Source of the DNA: Porogramme epimiltina
Lineage: Eukaryota; Basidiomycota; Agaricomycetes; Polyporales; Polyporaceae
Direction of reading: 5' to 3'
Length of the DNA: 24,132 nt
Assembly: GCA_900155495.1 (NCBI GenBank)
Contig: FTLJ01000360.1
Coordinates: forward strand, 1 to 24,132
A program made the position numbers and the translations under genes. Below, piece after piece: positions 9,073 through 17,490 of this stretch (its first letter is position 1; every line of letters starts with the position of its first letter). The notes beneath the pieces are model-generated. The model ran no database searches and was not told the origin of the DNA. It was given only the letters and a program-made list of their open reading frames with translations.

Positions 9073-10321
9073 CTACTCTTGTCCCAGGAGCTTCTTCAGG
9101 AGCGCCCCGCCCGCCGCGCTCACGCGCTCGACGTCCCGGCATGTCAGGCTGTAACGGAGCCCGCGCTCGAGAATGCCACCAGCTTCGATCGCGCCGCGTG
9201 CCTTGGGGTCCTTGAGCACATCGAAGTTCGCGATGCGTTGCTGCGGCGTCGTGCCGTCGATGTCGAATTTGTCTTCGAAGAGCTCCTCGATCCCGTGGAG
9301 GTGTGATGAGTACAGGGAGGAAGTCGTGATCACGAGACTGCGGGGCTCGAGGAGGAGCGTGAGGATCGGCTTGGGGTCGATCGGGCGGCCGGTACGTGGA
9401 GAAGACGAATCTGAGGCGTCGGATGGGTCTGGTATGTACTGGTAGTAGTTGAATACCGTATGCGCGCCCAGCGAGAGAGTGGCCACTACGGGATGGTATG
9501 CGGGGCCGTCTTCGTGGGGCTGCGTATATGCGATTGAGTACAAGCATTTCGGAAGGTAGACAGGAATGTACCAATATTCCCTGTCCTGGTGCATACTGAA
9601 AGTTACATAAGTCGCTACTCGTGCACAAAATTGAAGTCAGTACCTCATTCATGATGATATGGTTAGGTTCTCCGTGTTTAGACCCCTTGAATATCCCAGT
9701 TTCACGAATGCGACCTATGATGTCCGGACTGTAACAAGTCAAAATCGCGAAACGAAGTATAGTGATATACTCACTAAGTGTTCACGAATGATGGCATATC
9801 TTGAGGTATGAGAACCTTTTTCGCTGTGAGGGTTCCACCTGTGCAAGGCTCGATTTACACGTCCCTGGCTATCGAAAGGATGGTATGTGGCTCACCCCAT
9901 ATTTGTAACCTATCTTGTATTTGTGAAGCTACCACATTTATTATCACAGGGCAGGACGTACCTCCGGTTAGCAAGTCTTTTCCACCATGGCTGCGGTGCA
10001 TCTTCAATCTGCGGTCCCCAGAAATCAGACATGCGACTTGCTAGGACTCGGATAGAACAGGATCGTGCAGGGCGGCGAGCGTGGTTCGCGTAGTATTTAT
10101 GCTGAACATACTTTTTGAATTATGTATTCTTCTTCTTCTTCATTGATAAATTCTGGGATGTAATAGGTAGAGGTGGTCCCAGGGACCAGATAACGATCTA
10201 GGCTTAAAGAGCTCATCGAGTTGTCGAGTGGGCGGTGAGAGAAAAGCACGATGACGTCCTCGATCAAAATTGGCGATGGCGACACAGCCACCAGGGGAGT
10301 TTCTGACTCGGAGTCGCCCAT
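9073..10321 (-). CDS. alkbh6: AlkB homologue 6-like Fe(II)/2-oxoglutarate dioxygenase
   Basis: Seven exons (10321-10112, 10008-9962, 9909-9896, 9838-9775, 9728-9644, 9595-9572, 9519-9073) give 296 aa; every junction keeps phase and restores family sequence. In order: YYIPEFINEEEEEYIIQK, then WWKRLANRRLQIWGG, then HIIMNEYAPGQGILPHEDGP, then LSLGAHTVFNYY. The iron ligands are His150 and Asp152 in PHEDGP and His223 in LHGI. The 2-oxoglutarate-binding arginines lie in RYSLTCR (270-276). The IMNEY element and this C-terminal motif define the AlkB superfamily; the overall sequence fits ALKBH6, a nuclear and cytoplasmic protein linked to alkylation repair. Exons 3 (14 nt) and 6 (24 nt) are very short. 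The stop lies 157 bases from that of the convergent Set5-like gene. Confidence 0.93.
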
Positions 10322-10354
10322 TGGTGGTCTTGTTCTCTCCTCCCATTGATGAGC

Positions 10355-10950
10355 CTATTCGTTCAACCCGCCGAGTATGTATCCTACCAGTGATCACCAG
10401 GCCACCTCAGATTCCCACCACTGGACATCCTCGCCATACGCACCTGTCATGGCAAATAAGAACCCAAGGGTCTGGTCTTCCTGTAGGAATCTTTGGTGTT
10501 CATGATCGCCCATTTCCTGAAGGTCGTAAGTGTAACTTCTCCAAGTCGAAAGCGCCCGATCTCTGCAGCTGCTTACAATGCAGAGGGAGTTGCCCGACCT
10601 CTGGCCGAAGTACAAGCTTCCTGCCATGCACGCCGCGGCTCCGATCGTGTACTAGCATGCCCCTCGTAAGCATGCGGCAACCTCGCTGGCGGACGTGCGC
10701 AGCGGTCGGCATGCTCAAAAATGTCAACCAAATGCCGTCCCAACACAACTCAGCCTAATACACTCCGTCCATAGCGGTGCAAATGCGTCCATCTCAGGCA
10801 GGCGTCCATCGCGCAGCCACTCGTCGAAGCCCCGGCCGACTTTCCCCGCCTGGTCTCGCTGGTCTCATGACGTAGAGCTGTCATCGGCGCTGTCAATGTT
10901 CCTGCGTTTGTGGCACGCGCAGCCACCATCAGCGCATGCACACAGTTCAT
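10355..10950 (-). CDS. Poorly resolved spliced gene, C-terminal exons only defined
   Basis: Two 60-nt introns with matching phases can be drawn on the minus strand. The first (10576-10517, GTAAGC...TTCAG) joins GNSLCI to EMGDHEHQRFLQ. The second (10443-10384, GTGCGT...GTAG) joins FLFAMTG to YILGGLNE and a stop at 10357-10355. The result is a short hydrophobic C-terminus (LGFLFAMTGYILGG). Further upstream another frame looks protein-like (GFDEWLRDGRLPEMDAF, near 10760-10845), but I cannot join it convincingly to an ATG; a possible start is at 10950. I recognise no family. The stop lies only 34 bases before the ATG of the AlkB-like gene, so these could instead be alternative 5' exons or chance. 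Confidence 0.3.
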
Positions 10951-10962
10951 GACACAGGGGAG

Positions 10963-10970
10963 TATTTAAA
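10963..10970 (+). promoter_or_regulatory. TATA-like element of the DUF6593 gene
   Basis: TATTTAAA lies about 90 bases upstream of the ATG at 11058, in otherwise GC-richer DNA, and is followed by a CT-rich leader (ggcttcttccccaactgc). The position suits a fungal core promoter. Confidence 0.5.
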
Positions 10971-11057
10971 CACTGGCTTCTTCCCCAACTGCATATCTTG
11001 TTCCCCGCGATACAGGGTGGACCACTAGGACTCATCTACTCGGACTCCGACGCCAAG

Positions 11058-11848
11058 ATGTCAGCCCCTATTGCAGCCGTCCTCACACTCTCCCCAGACA
11101 ACCCTTCCAACACTACGATCTTCGACGCGGACAACAAGGCGCTCTACACCGTGCACACGGAGCACGCCAAGGCCGCGACGACGACCCGCGTCCAGAACGC
11201 GGAGGACGTGGAGCTCGCCGCGCTCGAGTGGCGCGAAGTCCTTCCCGACAAGGTCACTCTCGCGGGGGGCAAGGGCCCCATGTCCCTCCGCGAGTGGCTG
11301 CGCACGAGCCTCGTCCCGTTCTACCTCAAAGAGTGAGTCTCTCCAGGCTGCTGCTCTCAGATGGGCGACACTAGCTTCCTGCGGTCCTCGGAACGGCTGA
11401 CACCGACGGTCTTCTGACGTGCGCAGCGATGTGACGTTCAAGGATGAGCGCGGGCGCAAATACAAGTGGCGCGGGAACGCCCCCGGGCGCAGACTCGAGG
11501 TTCGCACCGCCCTCCCTCCCCTCAACGACACACGCTGACCGCTCCGAAACCCCGCCGCCCGTCAACTGGCAGCTGTTCGCGGAGGACGACGGGTTCAAGG
11601 CGCCGATCGCAAAGTTCGCGCGGTCGCGCAAGGACCACGCGACGGGGACGACGACGCCCGCGACGCTGGCGCTCACCGCGCGCGCGCTCGAGCTGCGCGA
11701 CGACGTCGTCTGCTCGTTCCTCTTCCTCGAGAAGACGCGCCGCGTGAACGAGACGACGTCGCAGCGGAGCGCGGACGTGCTCGCCACCCCCGCGCTCTCG
11801 GCGCTGACCGGCCACGACTACAACGTGTCGAACGGCGGCGTGCCGTGA
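11058..11848 (+). CDS. DUF6593-family protein
   Basis: Three exons (11058-11332, 11427-11499, 11573-11848) give 207 aa. The start MSAPIAAVLTLSPDNPSNTT, followed by a YTVHTEH strand, an ALEWREV strand, KDERGRKYKWRG and a stretch of the form LFAEDDGFKAPIAKF, follows the beta-rich pattern of the basidiomycete DUF6593 family. Members are small, lineage-expanded and without known function. They have neither signal peptide nor membrane segment, and none is visible here. The second intron uses an unusual GTTCGC donor but has a good CTGAC branch point, and only its removal restores the family frame. The upstream in-frame codons before 11058 lack an ATG. The stop faces the BAG gene at 199 bases (convergent pair). 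Confidence 0.85.
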
Positions 11849-12047
11849 GAGCCGGCTCCTCGAGAAGTTCGCTTAATCATACTCGTCAGTTCGCACTTCG
11901 CTGCAGTTTTTGTTTGATACCAGAGTATGGGCGGTCATAAATATCGATTATAATCATACACATCAACAGAGCGGAGGTGCAACACTATGTAATGTACAAG
12001 TCGAATGATGTAGCCCAATGCGAATATTCTATTCCTGCAGCTCGCGC
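11849..12047. other. Short convergent 3' region
   Basis: These 199 bases between the stops of the DUF6593 and BAG genes are AT-richer than the coding DNA (for example aaatatcgattataatcata near 11940-11960). They presumably hold the polyadenylation signals of both genes. No ORF or RNA gene is visible. Confidence 0.5.
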
Positions 12048-14471
12048 TCATAGTTCCTCCTCGACGTCAGACCAGTCATCCCCGCTCAAGTGCTCTACCT
12101 CGGCGAGCTCGTCTTTGCTGATGATCTCGAGCTCGTCCTCACCCGCAGACGGGCGTCGTCGCTTCGGCTCCGGGTCCGCAAGTGGGTGGGAGGACAGCAG
12201 GAACGCAGGCGAGGGAGAGGATGGGGACGAAAAGTCTGGTGATGGGGCGGAGGATCCTTCAGGTGCCTCAGGCTCGGTTAAGGCAGGCGAAGACATGTCG
12301 GCGATGCTGTCGTCGGTGTTGGTCTGTGGGCCGGACCCTGCGGTGACGAAGGTGAGGTCAGATGCGGTCGTTGCGGTGGAGAGCTCGCGAGAGATCGGTT
12401 CGGGGGCAAGGATGGGCGCAGGAGGCAATGTGGGAGTGTCTTGAGGAGGGACATCGAGGGCTAGTTCAGAGGCGTCGGGGGTTGGTATGGGAACGTCGAG
12501 GCCCTCTTCCGGGTCAGAAGATGCGGGGCTGGCGTCCTCGGAGAGTTGCTCGTTCACAGGAGCAGCGACATCGAGCTCCTCACCAGCCTCTTCCGCCAGG
12601 TAAGCGTCCACGCCGGTGTCGTGGGAGCTTGGGCCCGTCTCGTCGTGGTCATTGTCGGTGGTGTTGTTGTCCACTTCGAACTCGGCGAGGTCACCGAAGC
12701 AGTCGAGCACCAGGTCGGCGCCGCGAGGTGGGTCGGCGGACGAGGTGTCGATGAAGTCGGGCTCGCCGAAGGATGGCTCGTCGTTGAGAGGGGAGTCTGC
12801 GTTGCTTCCCTCGATGTCCTCGAAGTCGGTGGCCAAAGCAGGGGGCGCCACGGCCGTGTCGACCTTGAGCCCAGTGGAGTCTGCAGCGGAAAGGGGGACG
12901 GCGGCGGCCTCGACGGCCTCAGCCTCTACAACCACGTCCTCAGCGACGATCTCGACCGGCTCCCCCTTCGCGACTTCAACTTCGACCTTGGGCGCGGCAG
13001 GACGCACGGTGAGCTCCGACTCAGACAAGCTCACGCGCCGCGTCCGCACGCTCTCCCTACTGCGCTCGCGCTCGCTCTCCCGGCTCTCCTCGACGCGCCG
13101 CTCGACAGCGTCGAGCGCGCGCTCGACCTCGCGCACGGCCGCCTTGCGGCGCCCGCGCACCGCGGCGTCGCCGTGGCTCTCGACCGCGTCGAGCCGCGCG
13201 AGGAGCGCGTTCAGCGCGTGCTCGTACGCGCGCACGGGCGTGTTGTTCGCGGTGTACGCGGGCGTGCCGACGTCGTCGCTCCCCGCGTCAGAATCGGCGT
13301 CCGCGCCCGCGTCCGAGGCGGCCGAGGGGGTGGAGGGGGCGAAGTCGAGCGAGGCGGGGAACTCGAACGCGCCCTCGAGTGCACGCAGCGCGTCCTCGAT
13401 GGCGGCGATCTCCTGAAGCGAGAGGCGGCGCGCGCGACGGGCGCGGTAGGGCTTGAGGAGCTTCTCGGCGACGGCGGGCGGGAGCACGGGGGTGCGGTGG
13501 AGGGGTGCTCCCTCAGCCTGTGGGACTGCTGTGGGCGTGGGCTCGGCCTTAGGCTGGACGTCGGGCTGCTGTGTGGGCACAGCAGCAGCTGGGGCTGGGG
13601 TGGATTCGCGTCTGGTTCCAGAGGGGCCTGCGGTGGGCTGTGAAGGCTGCGCATTATCGAAGAGGTCGGAGTAGAGGATCACGAAGGACTCCTGGACATC
13701 GGGGTCGGTCTCGGTGCGGATGCGAGCCTCAAGTTCTTCCTTTAGGGTGGGAACGTTGTGGACTACAGGGACATGCGCCACCTTAGGGACAACAGGGACC
13801 TCGACGGGGATGTCGAAGGCCTTGCCCTTGCCCTTGCGGTCAACAGGGTGCGGCGCAGGCGCTGCGGTGGAAGCGGCCGGCTGATCGAAGGACGGGGAAG
13901 TTAGCGAAGGTCGCCCGCAGCCATGAGTTATACACACCTGCGGAACCCTGATTGCAGGCTGAACATCTTCGGTATGCACGTGCGGTGCCAATCCTAGGAG
14001 AGCGAGGAGCGCCGCCTGCTGGCTCTGCATCGTGCGGGTCCGAGCCTGACGTGCAGCGTTCTCGCGAGCGGCGGCCTCGGCGGCGGCGTGCTGGCGGATG
14101 GCTTCGCGCTCGCGAAGGATGGCCTCGCGACGGTGCTGTTCTTCACGCCACACAGCCTCAGCGAGGTCCTGAAGGGCGTAGGGGGCGAGAGATCGGCGGT
14201 GCGATGGCGAGGGGTGGGCGGAGCGCGCGGGGCCACCAGCGTAGGAGTGAGCCGAGTGATACATGTCACCTAGGACGGCTTCTTCGAACTGGTGTCGGAG
14301 CTGTTGTTGGCGGAGACGCAGACGCTGTGCGTGCTCAACGCGGGCTTGGGCGGAGGCGTACTCTTGGGCAGCACGTTGTACGGCGGCTTCATAGTAATCG
14401 ACGCCCGAGTAGGGCTGGTACGCGTAAGGGTGAGCGTATGTTTGGGAGGGAACTTGAGTAAAGAACAACAT
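12048..14471 (-). CDS. BAG-domain Hsp70 co-chaperone
   Basis: The ORF starts at ATG 14471 and, if a 57-nt intron (13937-13881) is removed, gives 788 aa from exons 14471-13938 and 13880-12048; unspliced it would be 807 aa. The N-terminal third has Gln/Arg/Ala-rich coiled coils (about 25-60 and 98-150). The BAG region spans roughly 325-441. It begins RRLSLQEIAAIEDALRALEG, passes a TANNTPVRAYEHALNALLA block and ends with the Arg/Glu-rich helix REVERALDAVERRVEES. BAG domains bind the Hsp70 ATPase domain and promote nucleotide release. The C-terminal 300 residues are acidic, Pro/Ser-rich and probably disordered, ending DDWSDVEEEL. The upstream frame adds a TTG and an ATC codon only, so ATG 14471 is chosen. 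A TATA box and a heat-shock-like element lie upstream. Confidence 0.86.
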   Translation of the reverse strand: MLFFTQVPSQTYAHPYAYQPYSGVDYYEAAVQRAAQEYASAQARVEHAQRLRLRQQQLRHQFEEAVLGDMYHSAHSYAGGPARSAHPSPSHRRSLAPYALQDLAEAVWREEQHRREAILREREAIRQHAAAEAAARENAARQARTRTMQSQQAALLALLGLAPHVHTEDVQPAIRVPQVCITHGCGRPSLTSPSFDQPAASTAAPAPHPVDRKGKGKAFDIPVEVPVVPKVAHVPVVHNVPTLKEELEARIRTETDPDVQESFVILYSDLFDNAQPSQPTAGPSGTRRESTPAPAAAVPTQQPDVQPKAEPTPTAVPQAEGAPLHRTPVLPPAVAEKLLKPYRARRARRLSLQEIAAIEDALRALEGAFEFPASLDFAPSTPSAASDAGADADSDAGSDDVGTPAYTANNTPVRAYEHALNALLARLDAVESHGDAAVRGRRKAAVREVERALDAVERRVEESRESERERSRESVRTRRVSLSESELTVRPAAPKVEVEVAKGEPVEIVAEDVVVEAEAVEAAAVPLSAADSTGLKVDTAVAPPALATDFEDIEGSNADSPLNDEPSFGEPDFIDTSSADPPRGADLVLDCFGDLAEFEVDNNTTDNDHDETGPSSHDTGVDAYLAEEAGEELDVAAPVNEQLSEDASPASSDPEEGLDVPIPTPDASELALDVPPQDTPTLPPAPILAPEPISRELSTATTASDLTFVTAGSGPQTNTDDSIADMSSPALTEPEAPEGSSAPSPDFSSPSSPSPAFLLSSHPLADPEPKRRRPSAGEDELEIISKDELAEVEHLSGDDWSDVEEEL

Positions 14472-14554
14472 GATCAACTAGTTGTGGGAGTGTTGGACGA
14501 TGAAGGTGGCTGAAAAGGAAGGAGATGGTGCGGTGCTGAGGGAGGAGAGAAGGC

Positions 14555-14560
14555 TATATA
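14555..14560 (-). promoter_or_regulatory. TATA box of the BAG gene
   Basis: TATATA (minus strand TATATAGCCTTCTCTCC) lies about 85 bases upstream of the ATG at 14471 and runs into a pyrimidine-rich start region. Confidence 0.6.
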
Positions 14561-14757
14561 GGAGGTCGTATATGAGCTTGCTAAGCGGGAGGGGGACGCG
14601 TCGCCCCGACGCGCGTCCAAGGTTTCGTGAGTCATGGATGAGCAAGGCGGTGATGTTTTCCAGCGGTCGCTCGTCGTCGCTCGTCGGTGGTCGAAAGTCC
14701 GAGACACACTCCCAATTGGGACCGTCGGCAGTGCCACGCATCGCCCGGGAATTGCCA

Positions 14758-14780
14758 GAACACGCGAGAACGCACGAGAA
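14758..14780 (+). promoter_or_regulatory. Step-type heat-shock element in the divergent BAG/Crinkler promoter
   Basis: Three GAA triplets at 14758-14760, 14768-14770 and 14778-14780 are separated by exactly 7 bases each. This is the spacing of the step-type heat-shock element (three nGAAn units with 5-bp gaps) bound by Hsf1. The site lies about 200 bases upstream of the BAG gene TATA box, which suits a Hsp70 co-chaperone. It also lies 166 bases upstream of the Crinkler-kinase ATG, so it could serve both genes. Hsf1 binding is inferred from spacing only. Confidence 0.5.
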
Positions 14781-14945
14781 CGTTACGGTCACGTGGGGCC
14801 TCTTGGCGCCTATGAGGTGTCGCGTCGCGCTCCTCAGAGTCGATTTGAAGGTTATCTAACCGCTTCCTCGACGGCAATAACTGCGACTCTGCTTGGTGAG
14901 CACAACGTAGCCAACCACAATTTTAATAGCGCCTAGGGACTCGCG

Positions 14946-17022
14946 ATGGACTCCCCCGAGGAAGTGGACATCTTTCTCTTCGTCTGCCGCGAAAATCGTC
15001 CTGGAAGGACGCCGTTCGCATTCAAAATACCCCTGTGCAGTCTCGTTTTCGACCTCATAGTAAAGGTTGCTCATGCGTCAACGGAGAAGGTCTACGCTGA
15101 AAACATCTGCATCTGGAAGGTGAGTGTTCCCGCCGCCGACACCCAAACACCTTGACGACGACTGAGAACCGTAGCCAAACAGTTTCTTGGGCCCCGCCGA
15201 TCACCCGAAGCTGGTCTCATGGATGCGAGAACATAAGAACGACTTCAACCAGTTCTGTACCAACCTTAGCCACTGTGAAGAGGTGTTCTTTGTCAGTGAT
15301 ATTCTGAGCATTCAACCTCAGGGTGGTCGAGCGACAAAGGGTACATGTCTTATCGCTCAGGTTCGTGAGCCAATCAAGATCAATACCAGCGATACTCCAA
15401 GTCCCCTGAAACAAGGAGAAGAAGATCGTATCGCTCAAATGCACAAGAGTACGTGGCCGCTGTTGGGACTGAGTCTGCGTACGCATTCCTGACATGTCTT
15501 CTCAAGCATTCATGAAGAATATAACGTACCTCGCTGGCGGTAGCCCCTCCGCCAACTGCAACCCTTACCGGTACCTAGAGTGCCAGGAGAGCGAACGGAT
15601 GTGCATCTTGGATGGCCGGTACGCCGAAGAACAGAATCCCATTCCTCCTCCAATCGAAATCTTCCATCCCGTCTTCGCGGCTTTCGTCGCCGAATCTCGA
15701 GATCCCAATCTGGAAGTCCCGGAGTTCTTCGTCCAGCAAATTCCTGAGCTCATGCGCGTGGTATCCAAGATCGGTACGGAAGAGGAACCTCGTTACCCAA
15801 CCACCAGGGGACTTCTCAAGAATCTGTTGAAGTTCCCTATCGATATGCCGTGGGCCTTCGAGAACCACTGTGTGCCATACTACGGTGCCCTGTACATGCG
15901 CTGCAGGGGTGATCCTATAGGCATGGCCGCGCTGGCCATCGTTGAGGAGGAAGCTGAACTTGGCTCCGGTAACGATGTTGCTGTCAAAGGCTCTTTCTCA
16001 TATCGGGAACATTGGGCTCAGCAGGGGCAACGAGTAAGCATTTGCCTTTCGCGCTCTGCCCTGTCTGAGTTCTAATACCCATCTCATAGAAGCTCACCAA
16101 AGCGTGTTTCGCGCCTTCATTCGTGGTCAGCCTCGCGGGGCCCCACTTGTGCATCTGCGGCGCCGTCTTCACCACGTCCCCCATCGTGCAACGCCTCACG
16201 GACTACATATGGCTCGCCCAGAGCCGGCACATCGACGACGCACGCGCACTGCACATCGCCCGCGTTCTCTGGGCCCTCTCGAGGGCCCTCCGCCGCCTCG
16301 AAGAGTACTACGCGAAGCTCTCTACCCCCGCCGACCCCAAGGCGCGCTTCTTCCCCCTCGCCACGCGGTTCACAGAGGGAGGCGGGCAGACGGTCGAGTT
16401 CGACTACGTCGACGTGCTCGGCTTCGGCCCCCCAGAGGCGTCTGTCGTGTTCCGCGCGCGCGAGCGCACCGGCGCCCGGCGCGAGCTCGTCGTCAAGTTC
16501 GCAGAGCGGTACGGTGAGGCAGCGCACAGGCTCCTCGCGGACGCGGGCCTCGCGCCCGCGCTGCTCTACTGCGGGGACGTCTGGCAGTCGGGGCCCGAGC
16601 GGGATGGCTGCGGGTCTGTCAGGATGGTGGTCATGGAGTACGTCGAGGGCAGGTCGGCTCCGGAGGTGTTTGGGAACGAGGGGCTGCCGGCGGACGTCCT
16701 CGCGGAGGTGCGGCGGGCGGTGGAGCTCATGCATTCCCATGTGCCGCCGCTCGTGCATGGGGACGTGCGCAAGCCGAACATGGTCATCGCCGACAGCGTG
16801 GTGGATGGGGATACGGACTTCGCGGGGCGGGTGAAGATCGTGGATTTTGACTGGGCGGGAGTGCAGGGCGATGCGCGTTACCCGCTCAATCTCTCGTCGA
16901 ACATCAGATGGGCGGAAGGTGTGAGGGATCATGCGCTGATTATGGTAGACCACGACAAGGAGATGGTCGAAAGGCTAGTTCCACGCTCTGATGTCGAGTT
17001 ACTAAAGGCCTATATAAATTAG
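14946..17022 (+). CDS. Crinkler-type protein with C-terminal atypical protein kinase domain
   Basis: Four exons (14946-15119, 15175-15448, 15507-16033, 16090-17022) give 635 aa, with phases 0, 1 and 0 at the junctions. The N-terminal 140 residues follow the Crinkler header: a short hydrophobic beta-strand block, then ICIWKPNSFLG, then VFFVSDILSIQP and a final strand. The middle part (about 150-400) contains a conserved-looking AIVEEEAELGSG...GSFSYREHW block and a VQRLTDYIWLA helix. The kinase domain has a Gly-rich loop (LGFGPPEASVVFRA), Lys461, Glu468, a VVMEYVEG hinge, the catalytic loop HGDVRKPN (Asp550, Asn555) and DFDW (Asp577) in place of DFG. No APE motif is visible, as in FunK1- and APH-like kinases. 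There is no signal peptide, so it acts inside the cell. Crinklers are known as host-directed or conflict-related effectors; the target here is unknown. Confidence 0.87.
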
Positions 17023-17490
17023 ACAAGAATATCTTACTTGTGTCGTTCCCGGCACTTTCGTGAGCCATCCATGGCAGAGATTCCTTCTTCGTGAGTTGAG
17101 AAAACACTTAGCATTGGTCCGCGGCCAATCCAGAAGATCCTGACTGACCGTCGATTCTCAGCGCTACATTTGCAGCACAAGCCCGGCGATGTCTCGAGGT
17201 AGGAGCAACCATTTATGCAGTCGTCCGGGGCGCAGGCCTCTTTGCGGTCTTTGGGACTAGTAAATCGCACGCATATCGACGAGGGCCACCTCTAGTATAT
17301 AATACTACACTAGCGGAATGAAAATACAACTCCAACGCTCCCACAATTTCTAGAACTCCACATCTTAATTCGCTCAACCTGCAGTTGAGTGTACAACCGC
17401 CCACACCGTCCGTCTCGGTGGGCTCTCTACTGTCTCCAACAGTGTCCTCCGGCGCTCTCCGACGGACCGTGGCAATTCGGGCCCACCTCG
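17023..17490. other. Convergent intergenic region
   Basis: The 468 bases between the Crinkler-kinase stop and the F-box gene stop are AT-richer than the surroundings. They include the near-palindrome ctagtatataatactacactag (about 17292-17313). Weak minus-strand frames occur, but they show no domain and no start context. I assign only the 3' UTRs of the two genes. Confidence 0.45.

Larger units (their letters stand above)
14472..14945. promoter_or_regulatory. Divergent promoter region between BAG and Crinkler-kinase genes
   Basis: The 474-bp interval separates two divergently transcribed starts. Besides the TATA box and heat-shock-like element it has a perfect 10-bp palindrome CCCAATTGGG (14711-14720), which places a CCAAT box on each strand near the centre, and a TCACGTG E-box (14789-14795). 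I see no credible gene inside it. Confidence 0.55.

Noticed and set aside
10270..10758. 162-codon plus-strand frame
   Set aside because: It overlaps the start of the AlkB-like gene on the other strand, has Pro/Ser/Arg-rich composition with no pattern, and has no promoter.
12546..13643. Long plus-strand frame opposite the BAG gene
   Set aside because: It is a mirror of the GC3-rich BAG coding sequence; the minus strand has the recognisable BAG pattern, promoter and intron.
13978..13983. Another CACGTG
   Set aside because: It is within the BAG coding sequence (Ala-His-Val codons) and has no flanking promoter context.
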